A stretch of 64,000 nucleotides of DNA from Haladaptatus sp. DYF46 (GTDB lineage Archaea; Halobacteriota; Halobacteria; Halobacteriales; Haladaptataceae), in the NCBI RefSeq assembly GCF_021083305.1, contig NZ_JAJFAY010000007.1:1-64000 (forward strand). The letters are read 5' to 3'. Under the pieces are notes generated by a model. It saw only the letters and a program-made list of their open reading frames with translations, made no database searches and had not been told where the DNA came from. Positions 43,207-52,234 of the stretch are shown one piece after another. The first letter of the stretch is position 1, and each line of letters opens with the position of its first letter. Position numbers and translations under genes: made by a program.

Positions 43207-44226
43207 TTATCGTTGTGAATCACGCAAGATCAATGGTTCAATGGCGAGCGTTCGCTTCGCAACTGTGACGACCCGCAAGACATACGATGTAAAGAGCAGA
43301 AACGGGACGAGCGTTATGGTAAATGCAACCCCGATCGTCCAGGCCATATTTGTTACACCGAGCGTGCTCCCTGGAAACGTAGTTGCATCGACAATCGTGA
43401 GCATGATGCCAGCGACGACAAGTGCTGGGATCGCTGCATACAGGATCATTTGTGAGAGACTGACGAGTGCCCATTCAAAGTAGAGTGTCTTAATATGCTC
43501 ACGAGCGGGACCGAATAGGCTCAGTGCCGTTTTCAGATCAATTAAGAGCGTGGTCTCTTCCTCGGTGAGACTCTCGTCATAGTTATTCATGAGTCGTTCG
43601 ACTTGGAAAATTTTCCATGAGTAATTGAAATTGAGTGCGGCAAAAAGCACGTCGAACGTACCAAATTTGGCGCCATCAAGCTGATCGCGAACAACTTCCG
43701 AATTTCCAGTGAAACTGTCGGTGAACTCGTCAACTTCCTCTTGAAGTTGATCATTGTCATTTTCGGACAGACCCTCTTGAAGGGCGACGGCTCGCTGCTC
43801 GGCCACATTGATCAGTTCTCGGAGGAATGCCGACGGATCTGCAGGACTCGGCGAACCGATCAGTTCCTCGGCATAATCACGGAAGTCCATCGAATTCTCC
43901 ATGCGTTCGCGTTGCTCGCCGAGCGGGCCGTTTTCCTGGGAGATGACGAGTTGACCGATGGTCACGACGAGCGTCACGCCGGTGATTATAGCCCCAATCA
44001 TCGTCGAGAACATCGTTTCAATCGTGTCACCTGATTGGAGTTGTTGTTGCAAGGGTGGCGAAAGGATGGTCACCGCAATGACAAAGACGATCAAGACTGC
44101 AAACGCCAAGACAGCAGTGACGTGGAGGCGGTTTGCGGCGAGTAATAGCCAGATTTTGAGCCGACTCTCGCCTGCTCGCTCGCGCATTGTATTGGCCGTA
44201 CTGATGTCAGAACTCTCATCGCTCAT
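43207..44226 (-). CDS. Four-helix haloarchaeal membrane protein (unnamed family)
   Basis: The 339-residue protein has two N-terminal helices (VTAVLAFAVLIVFVIAVTIL; TMIGAIITGVTLVVTIGQLV), a long cytoplasmic helical domain from ENGPLGEQRERMENSMDF to about residue 245, and two C-terminal helices (MILYAAIPALVVAGIMLTIV; GVAFTITLVPFLLFTSYVLR). GPAREHIKTLYFEWALVSLS is shared with the copy at 54777. The layout is reminiscent of DUF2254 but I claim no function. It overlaps the DUF4177 gene upstream by ATGA. Confidence 0.75.
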   Translation of the reverse strand: MSDESSDISTANTMRERAGESRLKIWLLLAANRLHVTAVLAFAVLIVFVIAVTILSPPLQQQLQSGDTIETMFSTMIGAIITGVTLVVTIGQLVISQENGPLGEQRERMENSMDFRDYAEELIGSPSPADPSAFLRELINVAEQRAVALQEGLSENDNDQLQEEVDEFTDSFTGNSEVVRDQLDGAKFGTFDVLFAALNFNYSWKIFQVERLMNNYDESLTEEETTLLIDLKTALSLFGPAREHIKTLYFEWALVSLSQMILYAAIPALVVAGIMLTIVDATTFPGSTLGVTNMAWTIGVAFTITLVPFLLFTSYVLRVVTVAKRTLAIEPLILRDSQR

Positions 44227-44447
44227 GATTCTGCGTCCTCACCAGTACCGGTATCAGCTGCAACTGGACGTTTAAAGACGAGATACTTGGTGCCGCCACC
44301 CGTGTATTCGATCGTTTCGCTCAGTTCCCAGCCGTCTTTCCCATAGGCATTCAATTCTTTTTGTGGGTCTTCGGCTTCTTTTTTGGTTTCACCACGCGGT
44401 GGTCTGAGTGTCTTATACTCCCAGTGAGTTATTTGCGTTTGGCTCAT
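44223..44447 (-). CDS. DUF4177 small protein
   Basis: The 74-residue protein begins MSQTQITHWEYKTLRPPRGE and has ELNAYGKDGWELSETIEYTG then GGTKYLVFKRP. The HWEYKTL...LNxxGxxGWEL...FKRP pattern is that of DUF4177, a very small domain of unknown function. It is the first gene of a coupled pair with the four-helix membrane protein; the same pair recurs at 54777-56003. Confidence 0.85.
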   Translation of the reverse strand: MSQTQITHWEYKTLRPPRGETKKEAEDPQKELNAYGKDGWELSETIEYTGGGTKYLVFKRPVAADTGTGEDAES

Positions 44448-44568
44448 TTACATGGCTACTATCGCACTCAACAGGCCTAAGAATGATGATCTAAATATGA
44501 AAACGAGGTTTTATTGTCAAATTGAGTGGTCGTGAGGACTAAGCATACAGCAACATATCATAGATATA

Positions 44569-44964
44569 ATGAATCAACGATTCCATATTTCAGTGGTCAC
44601 AATACTGATGGTGATACTCTCGATGACGAGCGGCTGTCTGTCGCTTGATCCAACTGTAACTCTTGATACTGCTGATTCCACCGTCTTCAAGAGTACATCT
44701 ACGACTGATACAGTTGCAGTAGGGAAAGTCGATACACGGGTTATGCTCACTAATGAAGCAACGACCAGCGAAGGGGTGACGCAACTGAACGTGATTGATG
44801 CGACAGGCAAAGCAGTCTATAAGACTCCTGTTGAAAGTGGCGAGACGACTGTCACACTAATGCTCCCGACAACTGGTACGGTGACAGTTGTTGCAGTCAA
44901 TACAGTCAATGGAACGGTTGTCGAAACGCAAAACGCAACGATCACCGGAGATTCAGTGATTTAA
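44569..44964 (+). CDS. Small lipoprotein with beta-sandwich-like mature part
   Basis: The 131-residue protein (MNQRFHISVVTILMVILSMT) has a lipobox MTSGC near residue 23. The beta-rich mature part includes VDTRVMLTNEATTSEGVTQL, NVIDATGKAVYKTPVESGET and VTVVAVNTVNGTVVETQNAT. It should be lipid-anchored outside the membrane. The strand pattern resembles a small immunoglobulin-like fold. No relative is recognised. Confidence 0.65.
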   Translation: MNQRFHISVVTILMVILSMTSGCLSLDPTVTLDTADSTVFKSTSTTDTVAVGKVDTRVMLTNEATTSEGVTQLNVIDATGKAVYKTPVESGETTVTLMLPTTGTVTVVAVNTVNGTVVETQNATITGDSVI

Positions 44965-45146
44965 GCACCTATACTTCCCCGTAGTGTTTCTTTGCGTGGT
45001 GATCTTTAGGTTAATACTCTCGATAGATAGAATCAGAGATCAACAGTAAAGACAAGCGGTCACTGTGGCAAGAATGTCATCACAGTAACACTCAGGAACA
45101 GTGCGTAAAACTCATCAATCGTACCGCTGCCGCTTGGTTTTCCGGC

Positions 45147-45622
45147 CTTGTTGAAATCCTTTGAGAGTAACACGTTCGGTCGAGAATCGTCCATCAATGG
45201 ACGACCTTCCGAAATCGGATCTGCTCAGATTCGTCAAGCGGGCGGTTGCGCTTGCCAGTCGAGCAGTCGCTTGCTATTCTTCAAAATTCTCGAAGAAGCG
45301 GTACACCCTGCGTCAGCACGTGTTCTTGCTCTGTCTCAAAGTGAAGAAGACGACCACATACCGTGATCTTGTTGACGAACTCATCGAGATGCCCCGCATT
45401 TGTGACTCCCTCGAACTCGATTCTATCCCTGCCTCCTCAACGCTCTGCAAGGCGTCCAACCGATTGGAGATGGCCGTCTGGCGTGTCCTACTGACCATCT
45501 CAGTCGCTGACCTACCACTGAGCGGTGTCACCGGCATCGATGCGTCTGGGTTTGGACGAGCCCACACCTCAGTCCTCCACACGAAACACGGGACAACGAC
45601 GGAAAGGACTGGCACCGGTCAG
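45147..45622 (+). mobile_element. Truncated IS5-family element
   Basis: The left terminus appears at GGCCTTGTTGAAATCCTTTG (about 45147). The transposase from 45197 (MDDLPKSDLLRFVKRAVALA) is collinear with IS5-type haloarchaeal enzymes through RQHVFLLCLKVKKTTTYRDL and GVTGIDASGFGRAHTSVLHT, the first catalytic Asp. It ends near 45615, where the sequence abuts the end of the membrane-protein gene. The remaining catalytic Asp and Glu are lost. It is a dead fragment. Confidence 0.8.
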
Positions 45623-45624
45623 GA

Positions 45625-46635
45625 TTATAGAACAAACGGCTCGGTATCAGTGGCCCGCAGAGTGACAGTCGCCACTCTGAGCATAAAGGCGGTGAGGATA
45701 ATAAACGGTGCCAGGGCGACCGTGAACGCGGCGGCCACAAAAGTCAGGAGCGGTGAGAGGCCAAGTATCCATATTTGCGGGAGGATGTTCGCGTTTATAG
45801 CCAGAATCGTGGTTGCGGTTCCCAAGATGGCTGGGAGCGAGACAATTAAGAGCGTTCGTGACAACATTGAGAACTCTCGTCGATAATACAACGTCTTGAA
45901 AAAATGGCGTCCGGTCGTGATTAGTTCGAACGCGCGGATGAGCCTCTCGAACCGATCTTCACCACTATCAGAGAGCACATCGGTATACGCCAGATGCAAT
46001 ACACGCGACCGTTCCATCAACGGGCCAAGATCTAAATCAAGCCCAAGCCATAGGGCACTGAACTCGCCCCCACCCGTTTGATCAACGGACTTCTCAATGT
46101 ATTCGATGGTCTGGAGAATGGTCTCGATGTGTTCTCTGATTTCCTCGGCATCCCTCCCGTCAAGCTCCTCTGTAACCGTCTCTAAGTCGTGTGCTCGATG
46201 GTTGATAACTTCGACCATCATAGAGAGGAATGAAGCCGGGTCCATGTCCATGGGGCTACGCTCGGTGTCTGTCAGATGACCTATTTCGCTGCGGAACTCT
46301 AGCGTGCCTCGAAGACGATCTTCCTGTGCACCGATAGAAATGATATCGTATGATAGGGCAAATGAGTTGATCGATACGACGATCGAGACCAGCAGGATAA
46401 TCCCTCCCAGGAAGGTGTTGAGAACCGTCTGAACGGCAGCGGTCTTGGTGAGGAGTCGTTGCATTTCGAACGGCCAAATCGTGCCAATTCCGAGGATAGC
46501 GACGAACGTCATCGTGAGAAGCGCCCCGGTGACGGCATGCCGATTCCCCTCCAAGAGTACCCATTGTGCCAGGCTGACGCCACGTCTCCCTGATGGATCC
46601 GGGAACCACCCTCGCCAGCCTCCGGATCGGCTCAT
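45625..46635 (-). CDS. Four-helix haloarchaeal membrane protein, divergent member
   Basis: From the ATG at 46635 (MSRSGGWRGWFPDPSGRRGV) the protein is 336 residues with the same plan as 43207 and 54777. It has two N-terminal helices (LTMTFVAILGIGTIW; TFLGGIILLVSIVVSI), a cytoplasmic helical part with AQEDRLRGTLEFRSEIGHLT, and RHFFKTLYYRREFSMLSRTL before two final helices. It lacks a DUF4177 partner. Its last codons lie directly against the truncated IS5 fragment, but its stop is intact. Confidence 0.72.
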   Translation of the reverse strand: MSRSGGWRGWFPDPSGRRGVSLAQWVLLEGNRHAVTGALLTMTFVAILGIGTIWPFEMQRLLTKTAAVQTVLNTFLGGIILLVSIVVSINSFALSYDIISIGAQEDRLRGTLEFRSEIGHLTDTERSPMDMDPASFLSMMVEVINHRAHDLETVTEELDGRDAEEIREHIETILQTIEYIEKSVDQTGGGEFSALWLGLDLDLGPLMERSRVLHLAYTDVLSDSGEDRFERLIRAFELITTGRHFFKTLYYRREFSMLSRTLLIVSLPAILGTATTILAINANILPQIWILGLSPLLTFVAAAFTVALAPFIILTAFMLRVATVTLRATDTEPFVL

Positions 46636-47095
46636 TTTATCACCCGGATGAAGCAGGAAACAAGTACTGGTTTGACCGATGGAGATTGATTCGAAGCACC
46701 CATACACCGATATGATCGCTGCCTATCCATTTAACCCACGGCATTGTTATCGCCTCGGACTTGATGGGAATAGGGTCAGAAGGGACGGGCGATAACTAAA
46801 TTCGGGTCTGCTTTCCTTCGGCATCCGGTGGAATGGAGTGGAACCTCAATGATGAATACGCGCCCTCGGCCTTGTTTAGACGCGGTGCAGATCGTCCACT
46901 ACGCGCTTTCTCCAAACAACGAAATCGGGTCGAGAGGCACTCATGGACTGGTTCTGTTCACCCGATATAGCCACTAACCGACGCCTACAGGCGCGTCTAA
47001 ACAAGGCCCGTGCCCTCTATTCAGCACGTGCTCAACGAACTGTCCGCGACTGAGAATTTCGACAGAGCCGGTTTTCCTTATCTAAACAGTGCACT
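46636..47095. other. Intergenic region with a MITE and an IS6-type end remnant
   Basis: It contains the 140-bp miniature element at 46868-47007. At 47070-47092 GGTTTTCCTTATCTAAACAG followed by TGC resembles one end of the 230-bp element at 7070. No partner end or complete gene was found. Confidence 0.5.
46868..47007. mobile_element. 140-bp MITE with 18-bp inverted ends
   Basis: The ends GGCCTTGTTTAGACGCG and CGCGTCTAAACAAGGCC are exact complements. The flanks CGCGCCCTC (46859-46867) and CGTGCCCTC (47008-47016) form a nine-base direct repeat with one difference. There is no coding content. The GGCCTTGTT start resembles the truncated IS5-type element at 45147, a possible parent family. Confidence 0.8.
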
Positions 47096-47212
47096 TCAGA
47101 CGTCCTCGGAATGGTGCTGATCGATGTGTTCGCGGAGCTCGTCTTCACTGTCGAACGTTTCATGGCAGAACTGGCACTCGTTATCAGTTGCCGTAGGGTT
47201 GTCTGGGCTCAC
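47096..47212 (-). CDS. Short C2H2 zinc-finger protein
   Basis: From a GTG at 47212 the minus strand encodes 38 residues: VSPDNPTATDNECQFCHETF then DSEDELREHIDQHHSEDV. The spacing C-x2-C-x12-H-x3-H is a classic C2H2 finger. Haloarchaea carry many proteins of this size. The start is a guess, since an in-frame stop lies seven codons upstream. It was missed by simple ORF length cut-offs. Confidence 0.65.
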   Translation of the reverse strand: MSPDNPTATDNECQFCHETFDSEDELREHIDQHHSEDV

Positions 47213-47744
47213 ACGATAAATCCGCTCTCATTATGTTTATTCATTTTGGCACTGGCTCTCTTAGTAAGTATGTCCTTAATTATGACCATATCTTCATCCA
47301 ATTTTACAGAAAATCCTCGGCCATCGATACTCTTGTCTCCCAGGCATAAGCCTGCGAGTGGTGATAAGAAGGTGACTCATTCACTTGGTCAACTTCGCGA
47401 ACTCTTGACCCTGCTAGGCATGGATGTGTTTATGTGGTATAAAGCTGCACCGGACTGCGCCTAGTCATGGTCCTCAAAGCGTCCAAATGGACAGAATCGT
47501 ATTCTCGGCCGATTTTGGGTTATCCTAGTGCCAGGCCGAAAGAAAAGTGTCAATGGCCGCTCTACCACACAATCCAACGGTCGGTGGTATAGTGGCTATG
47601 ATGGTTAGCTTATTCAAGCAAGTGCTCACAATAGGGGTAAATTCGATGGCGTGGATGGATGGGTCGTTCACAGTGGAGACACTCGGTATCATCAGCGGTC
47701 TCATCCATCATGGAGGTATCATGGGCTATAAGGATTCAACGGTG
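47213..47744. other. Intergenic region left of an IS5-family element
   Basis: Plus-strand frames at 47111-47464 and 47547-47783 are Met-rich without domains. The second runs into the IS end and is not taken as a gene. A tRNA-like start at about 47577 was checked and rejected. Confidence 0.4.
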
Positions 47745-48690
47745 GTTGCAACTGCTGTGTTGAATAGCGGTCTAATCGGGTGATATCATGGAGTAGAAGG
47801 ATGAAGACGAGTAAATCGGCTCTTGTCTATGGAGGTCGATCTCCTCGGCTTCGTTGAGCAGTGTCGGCACCTAGCCAAACAAGCGTTAGGGAAGCACGCG
47901 GGCGAGCCCGCCAGCGGCGGGTTCGCCCGCTGGGTCCATGTCGTCCTGCACTGTCTTCGGCTCGAAGAAGACCACAGCTACCGCGAAACGCCGAATCGGC
48001 TGAAGTACATGGCTGAGATCCGTGACGTACTCGGCTTAGATCGGGACGATCTGCCAGAGTACACGACGATCTACAAATCATTTGACCGGCTGAAAATGTG
48101 GGTGTGGCGGGCGTTGCTGCGCGTTTCAGCGCAGCAACACCCGCAGTCTGGTCACGCAGCTCTCGACAGTACGTTCTTCGACCGCCGCTCAGCCTCCTCG
48201 TACTACCGCCAGCGGTCTGGAAGCGACGTGCAGACGCTGAAAGTGACGACATTAACTGATGTAGAATCGCTCGCTGTTCTCGACGTGCATATCTCAGCAC
48301 GGTGGAAACACGATACGAAGACTGGGCCGCAGGTCGTCCGCCGGAATGCGGACGACCTGCTGTCCGTCTCAGCTGACAAAGCCTTCCACAACTGGCACAC
48401 CAAGTACGAATTCTACGCGCTCGGTGTCGAACCGCTCATCTTACAACGTGGATCGAGATCACTCACGGTAGGACATAATGCGCTTATCCGGGCAAAAGGC
48501 TATTCACAGCGCTGGATGGCCGAAACTTCCTACTCGACGACGAAGCGCTCGCTCGGCGACGCCGTGCGAGCGCTGGGCTGGTATCGACAGTTTCGTGAGA
48601 TCGTCCTCATGTTCGCCATCGCCAATATAGAACCGCTCTGTGAGCCACTCTAACCGTGATTCAGTAGCTATTCAACACGGCAGTTGCAAC
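47745..48690 (+). mobile_element. IS5-family (ISH1-like) insertion sequence, about 946 bp
   Basis: The ends GTTGCAACTGCTGTGTTGAA at 47745 and the complement of GTTGCAACTGCCGTGTTGAA ending at 48690 form inverted repeats of about 24 bases with one mismatch. They enclose one complete transposase gene. No target duplication is seen on either side (CAACGGTG against AAGTTCTA), so recombination after insertion or an unusual target is possible. Confidence 0.85.
47829..48653 (+). CDS. IS5-family transposase
   Basis: The 274-residue protein starts MEVDLLGFVEQCRHLAKQAL. It shows an intact DDE set: HAALDSTFFDRRSASSYYRQ, LSVSADKAFHNWHTKYEFYA, and the Glu in MAETSYSTTKRSLGDAVRAL. This is the ISH1-like branch of IS5 transposases. 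The frame is unbroken, so the element may be active. A TTG at 47823 is an alternative start. It is probably transcribed from the left terminus. Confidence 0.88.
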   Translation: MEVDLLGFVEQCRHLAKQALGKHAGEPASGGFARWVHVVLHCLRLEEDHSYRETPNRLKYMAEIRDVLGLDRDDLPEYTTIYKSFDRLKMWVWRALLRVSAQQHPQSGHAALDSTFFDRRSASSYYRQRSGSDVQTLKVTTLTDVESLAVLDVHISARWKHDTKTGPQVVRRNADDLLSVSADKAFHNWHTKYEFYALGVEPLILQRGSRSLTVGHNALIRAKGYSQRWMAETSYSTTKRSLGDAVRALGWYRQFREIVLMFAIANIEPLCEPL

Positions 48691-48933
48691 AAGTTCTACT
48701 AGTACTGCTTTCAGACGCAGACTCTTTAATGGAAAATGCAGATACAATATCAGCTCTTCGCTATGTAGAGGTTCAAAAGCACTCCCAAAATCCCACCTCG
48801 TTGGAGAGCTCAGAGAATGGATGTCATAATTGTCTTTTAATGAAACCTGTACTGTTTGTCCTTGATTCTCGCTGCGACTCATCCGGTGTAGCAGCCACCA
48901 CCTTATTGCAACTCGCGATTCTATCATAGCCGT

Positions 48934-49188
48934 ATGAGTGATGATCGATCTCCCGTGGAGGAGCGAGCAAAAGGCGGTGAACTTGGCGATTTCGATGAGT
49001 TTCTCAAAGAGCAAGACTATCCAGTGAAAAGCAGTGAATTGGTTTCTAACTATGGCGATCACGAAGTTGAGTCAATGAATGGCACACAATCCATTGAAGA
49101 AGTGCTGAGTTCAGCCGACGAGAAAACATACGATTCCGCAGACGAAATCCGAGACGACATACTAAACCAATTAGATAGGGGAGAATAG
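48934..49188 (+). CDS. DUF5789 family protein
   Basis: The 84-residue acidic protein (MSDDRSPVEERAKGGELGDF) contains YPVKSSELVSNYGDHEVESM, NGTQSIEEVLSSADEKTYDS and ADEIRDDILNQLDRGE. These are the landmarks of DUF5789, a small haloarchaeal family without known role. It is complete and starts at an ATG shortly after the IS5 element. Confidence 0.82.
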   Translation: MSDDRSPVEERAKGGELGDFDEFLKEQDYPVKSSELVSNYGDHEVESMNGTQSIEEVLSSADEKTYDSADEIRDDILNQLDRGE

Positions 49189-49209
49189 ACGTCTGGTGAG
49201 TAGGACTGT

Positions 49210-49443
49210 TTGGTTAGATATTGCCCCTATCATTGGCTAACAGCTGATTGGTATGGAGTTCACCGCAATCGACCGGCGGTGTTGCACAACTGTATTGATA
49301 TCGTCGCCTTGGAAGATTCCTTCTTCGGACCGACCGTTGCGGGCGAGCGCCGTGATGCGGTTGGTAGTGTCGAGTTTGAGTATGACGAGTATCGTGTTGA
49401 AGTGAGTAGTAATGGCTGGGTTTCAGTGTATGGACACCCCTGA
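49210..49443 (+). pseudogene. Degenerate HalOD1-like gene
   Basis: The C-terminal part, LHNCIDIVALEDSFFGPTVA then GSVEFEYDEYRVEVSSNGWV, aligns with the end of HalOD1 domains (Dxx-ALxxLF, VxFxYxxYxVxV). The N-terminal helix is missing and replaced by MVRYCPYHWLTADWYG, which is not domain-like. The gene appears truncated and may not be functional. It follows DUF5789 on the same strand. Confidence 0.5.
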
Positions 49444-49705
49444 ACACCAGAACTGATGTCGTGCAGTATATGAGTGAATAGCCAAAATAAACGATTTACG
49501 GCGACTGTCATTGATACCGGAAAGTTCGGAGATGGACTACTGTTTTGCTGCTGAATCAGTCGCTTGACGTTGAGGATGCTCAGTACCATACGGATGGCCA
49601 GTTTCGATGAGATGATCGAGTGCTTCGAACGTCACGGCCTATTGCGATTTACCCTGTGACGTGCTGGCTGTCCATCGGCAGACGTTGCAGTAAAGCGTCT
49701 ACTCG
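49444..49705. other. Intergenic region between convergent remnants
   Basis: It lies between two HalOD1 remnants that converge here. No coding signal was recognised. Confidence 0.35.
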
Positions 49706-49954
49706 TCAGTCATTGGGCTGAATACGTACCTTCCGAGCAGGCGTGATTTCAATGTGGCACCCAGCGTAGTCGAACTGGACGCGTGGCGATGATCGCGTAT
49801 AAATGAGATCGAGCGCGTCTGGATCCATAACAGTATAGAATGGTGGTAAAAGGCCCGCTGGATCACAGCCTTTCATGTCGGCAACTTCTCGAATGACGGT
49901 CTGGCTGATCGAGGTGGATGGTGATCGACTGGGACGTGCTGGCTCAGTCAGCGG
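49706..49954 (-). pseudogene. HalOD1 gene without a start codon
   Basis: The minus strand from a TAG at 49955-49957 encodes ISQTVIREVADMKGCDPAGL, PPFYTVMDPDALDLIYTRSS and PRVQFDYAGCHIEITPARKV. This is a full HalOD1 domain close to that at 63580-63849 (same YxRxSPRxxFDYAxxHIEITPAR). No ATG or GTG lies before the domain, so the 5' end is lost. It abuts the stop of the DUF7344-like fragment upstream, possibly a former fusion or operon. Confidence 0.65.
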
Positions 49955-50125
49955 CTATGACGATGGGGAGTTGGTATCGAATTGAGGGCCTTTTTTCACG
50001 ATATTCTCATCGTGATCCCAGATGACAAAGCCATGGTCTACTAATGTAGCGAGATCAGTATTGCGGTGGTCAAGCCGAAACTGTGCGACATCTTCGTCGG
50101 CCGATGGTGGGTCGTCATGTGGCAT
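49955..50125 (-). CDS. C-terminal piece of a winged-helix (DUF7344-like) protein
   Basis: The 56-residue frame from the ATG at 50125 reads MPHDDPPSADEDVAQFRLDH then RNTDLATLVDHGFVIWDHDE and NIVKKGPQFD. This matches the last helix and wing of haloarchaeal winged-helix regulators (HHxHLPxLxxxGxVxWD...VxxGPxF). The recognition helix region is absent. It is either a truncated remnant or a shortened protein. Confidence 0.5.
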   Translation of the reverse strand: MPHDDPPSADEDVAQFRLDHRNTDLATLVDHGFVIWDHDENIVKKGPQFDTNSPSS

Positions 50126-50584
50126 GCACTACCACTTGCCACGCATGTCCGTAAACCCAGAGTACTTTCGAGGCTACTAGACGTGTGATTAATCGGGTGA
50201 ATTCAACACCCAAATAGTCGGTTGCTGGAACAGTTGCTATCGACTGTGGTAGTTATGTCATGGACTTCATATACCTGAATGAAACGATCTGAGAGATCCA
50301 CTGCCGCTCATCGAGTTATGGGGAAAAGGGGTTGGAGCAAGCGATCTCGATTTTAAATGAGTACTTTAAACGCTGAGCACCCGTGCATGACAGATGTAAC
50401 TCCAATAAGTAGATTCATGCGTTTTTCGCCAGCTCCGGCAATTTGCCGTTGATAACGATCTTCACCAACAAATCCAGTAGCTATCAGATTTGTTGGGTAA
50501 GATCAGGCGTTCGTCTGTCGAGTTTCAGACTAGGAGTCAATCTCTTTCAGTGAGAGAATACCTGTATCTCTCACTAATTCTCCG
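50126..50584. other. Intergenic region without recognised features
   Basis: No domain-bearing frame, repeat or RNA gene was seen. Gene remnants lie on the left and the end of an HTH-10 gene on the right. Confidence 0.4.
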
Positions 50585-51259
50585 TTAGAGGTTACGACCT
50601 GTGTTCTCATTGCCGGAGATATTTGGGAGAACTTCCTTGAGGATTCCTTTGGTTCCTCGCCGAAGACGCTCGGAAAGCGCTTGGTGTGAGACGCCAAGTT
50701 TCTCGGCCAATTCTGATTGGTCAATCACCCGCGGGACGTCGTAGTAGCCGTGTTCGACGCCCAGGGCAAGGGCTTTTTGTTGGCCGTCGGTGAGATCGAA
50801 CCGCACCCGCTGGGCGCTATCAGCATCATAGATCCGGGCAACATCGAGCGAGAATCCGTGTTCTTTCGCAAACTGACTAACTGCCGAAATCTTGTTCTGC
50901 TCGGGGAACAGTACACGAAGAGTCCACTGGTTGCCGTGTGCCGTTGCCCGCTGCACGGTTGCGTCCTGTTCGAGCAGCATATACGCGATGATTTGGGTCT
51001 TGTAGACCCATTCCATTCGGTAGAGCCGTTCGTCTTCGAGTTTGGTGAGCAGCTCGACATTCCCAACACTTGGATCGTCTTCGAGTACTTCTGTCAGCGT
51101 CTCAAAATCACCGTTGGATGCCCAGACAAATGGCAGTACATGTTCTGTATCGTGTGCGACCACCCGGTCGATTGTAAACACCATCTCGGGCAGGCGCTCC
51201 AATGTCTCGGATAATGCAAATTCCTCCGCCGGAATACTGAATTCCGTGATCGTACTCAT
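50585..51259 (-). CDS. HTH-10 (Bat-type) regulator
   Basis: The 224-residue protein (MSTITEFSIPAEEFALSETL) has the BAT-associated domain (VLPFVWASNGDFETLTEVLE, LYRMEWVYKT, WTLRVLFPEQNKISAVSQFA) and HTH-10 (LTDGQQKALALGVEHGYYDV, SELAEKLGVSHQALSERLRR). It is complete with a normal start. It is related to 41171-41848 by the shared ALSETLExxPEM opening. Confidence 0.88.
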   Translation of the reverse strand: MSTITEFSIPAEEFALSETLERLPEMVFTIDRVVAHDTEHVLPFVWASNGDFETLTEVLEDDPSVGNVELLTKLEDERLYRMEWVYKTQIIAYMLLEQDATVQRATAHGNQWTLRVLFPEQNKISAVSQFAKEHGFSLDVARIYDADSAQRVRFDLTDGQQKALALGVEHGYYDVPRVIDQSELAEKLGVSHQALSERLRRGTKGILKEVLPNISGNENTGRNL

Positions 51260-51916
51260 ACTTCGTGTGGTTTTCGGGGGCTTATGGGCGTTATGGGCGG
51301 CAGAGCTCTAGCAAGTGCCGCGATCACATATCCCGTGAGAACAGAGAGAGACACACACTACGAACCCCACGATTTGGAGGCGGCTATCAAAGGTTTCTGC
51401 TTAAGCAGTCGCTGTTGAATCCGTTCTGACCACGGAGCGTGATTGAGGAACCCAGTTGGTGTAATGCTACAGGTACTCATCGGGGAGTTCGCCACCGTAG
51501 TTCTCCAAGAGATCGGACACTGGGGTGATGGCGTCGAAAAAGTGTCCTTAACTGAGTGACAACCTGTTCCCAGCGAAAGAGACCGACGAAACCACCACGA
51601 CCAAAATATACTAGAGTGTAACTCAATTTCTCACATAATGTTCCAGGAGAACCACGCCCCAGACGAACCCAGCACGCAGACCTGATGTGTCCTAACTATC
51701 AACCACTACGTGCCAGTTCAAGACCACCGATGAATTCACGGAGCTTACCCCACCCATGACGATGGATTCGGCTGAGACCTCCAAGGAAACGGCGATCTTC
51801 ACCTGGTGCCTCGACGAGTCAGAAGACGAGTGCTTCGAGTAGAATACGCTGTCACCCACTTCCTCACACATTCTTTAAGGACGTGAGGCCACTAGCTAAG
51901 ATACCAGAGAATCACC
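51260..51916. other. Intergenic region with possible small gene remnants
   Basis: On the minus strand 51467-51547 reads GHFFDAITPVSDLLENYGGE then LPDEYL and stop, which looks like a gene 3' end without its body. On the plus strand a 28-residue frame at 51769 (MDSAETSKETAIFTWCLDES) is possible. Neither is recognised. The rest shows nothing. Confidence 0.35.
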
Positions 51917-52228
51917 ATGACTGCACCCACTACTACATCCGCAAGCACTGGTCGACCTGGTGAACCACCAACCCGTCACCTGAAGTCACTCACTGAGCGG
52001 ATTATCGAGGCGGTCGCCGATGCAGCCGATACCTCGCCTCATGAGCTCCCGCCGCTCTACGACGTCGTCGATCCAGAGGCATTGAATCATCTCTTCGCGT
52101 CAACCTATGAGGGGGAGACGCGAGCAGCCGGCCAGGTCACGCTTGCGTATGCCGGTTATGAAATTATCCGAGAAAGTAAGGAGAGTGGAAGCGATTCAGA
52201 ATCGGGTTCTATCGAGAAGGGGCGCTGA
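51917..52228 (+). CDS. HalOD1 output-domain protein
   Basis: The 103-residue protein has a disordered start (MTAPTTTSASTGRPGEPPTR) and a HalOD1 domain: LTERIIEAVADAADTSPHEL, LPPLYDVVDPEALNHLFAST, GQVTLAYAGYEII. An acidic tail replaces the last strand. It ends six bases before the zinc-finger/HalOD1 fusion gene, so the two form an operon. The same order, HalOD1 gene then finger gene, is found at 63849-63371. Confidence 0.85.
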   Translation: MTAPTTTSASTGRPGEPPTRHLKSLTERIIEAVADAADTSPHELPPLYDVVDPEALNHLFASTYEGETRAAGQVTLAYAGYEIIRESKESGSDSESGSIEKGR

Positions 52229-52234
52229 CTCAGA

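Noticed and set aside
47111..47464. Plus-strand ORF of 117 codons
   Set aside because: It is antisense to a clear C2H2 finger gene, and the rest is Met/Leu-rich without a domain.
47577..47650. tRNA-like 5' half (GGTCGGTGGTATAGTGGCTA)
   Set aside because: No T-arm GGTTCRANTCC sequence and no matching acceptor strand follow at the right distance.
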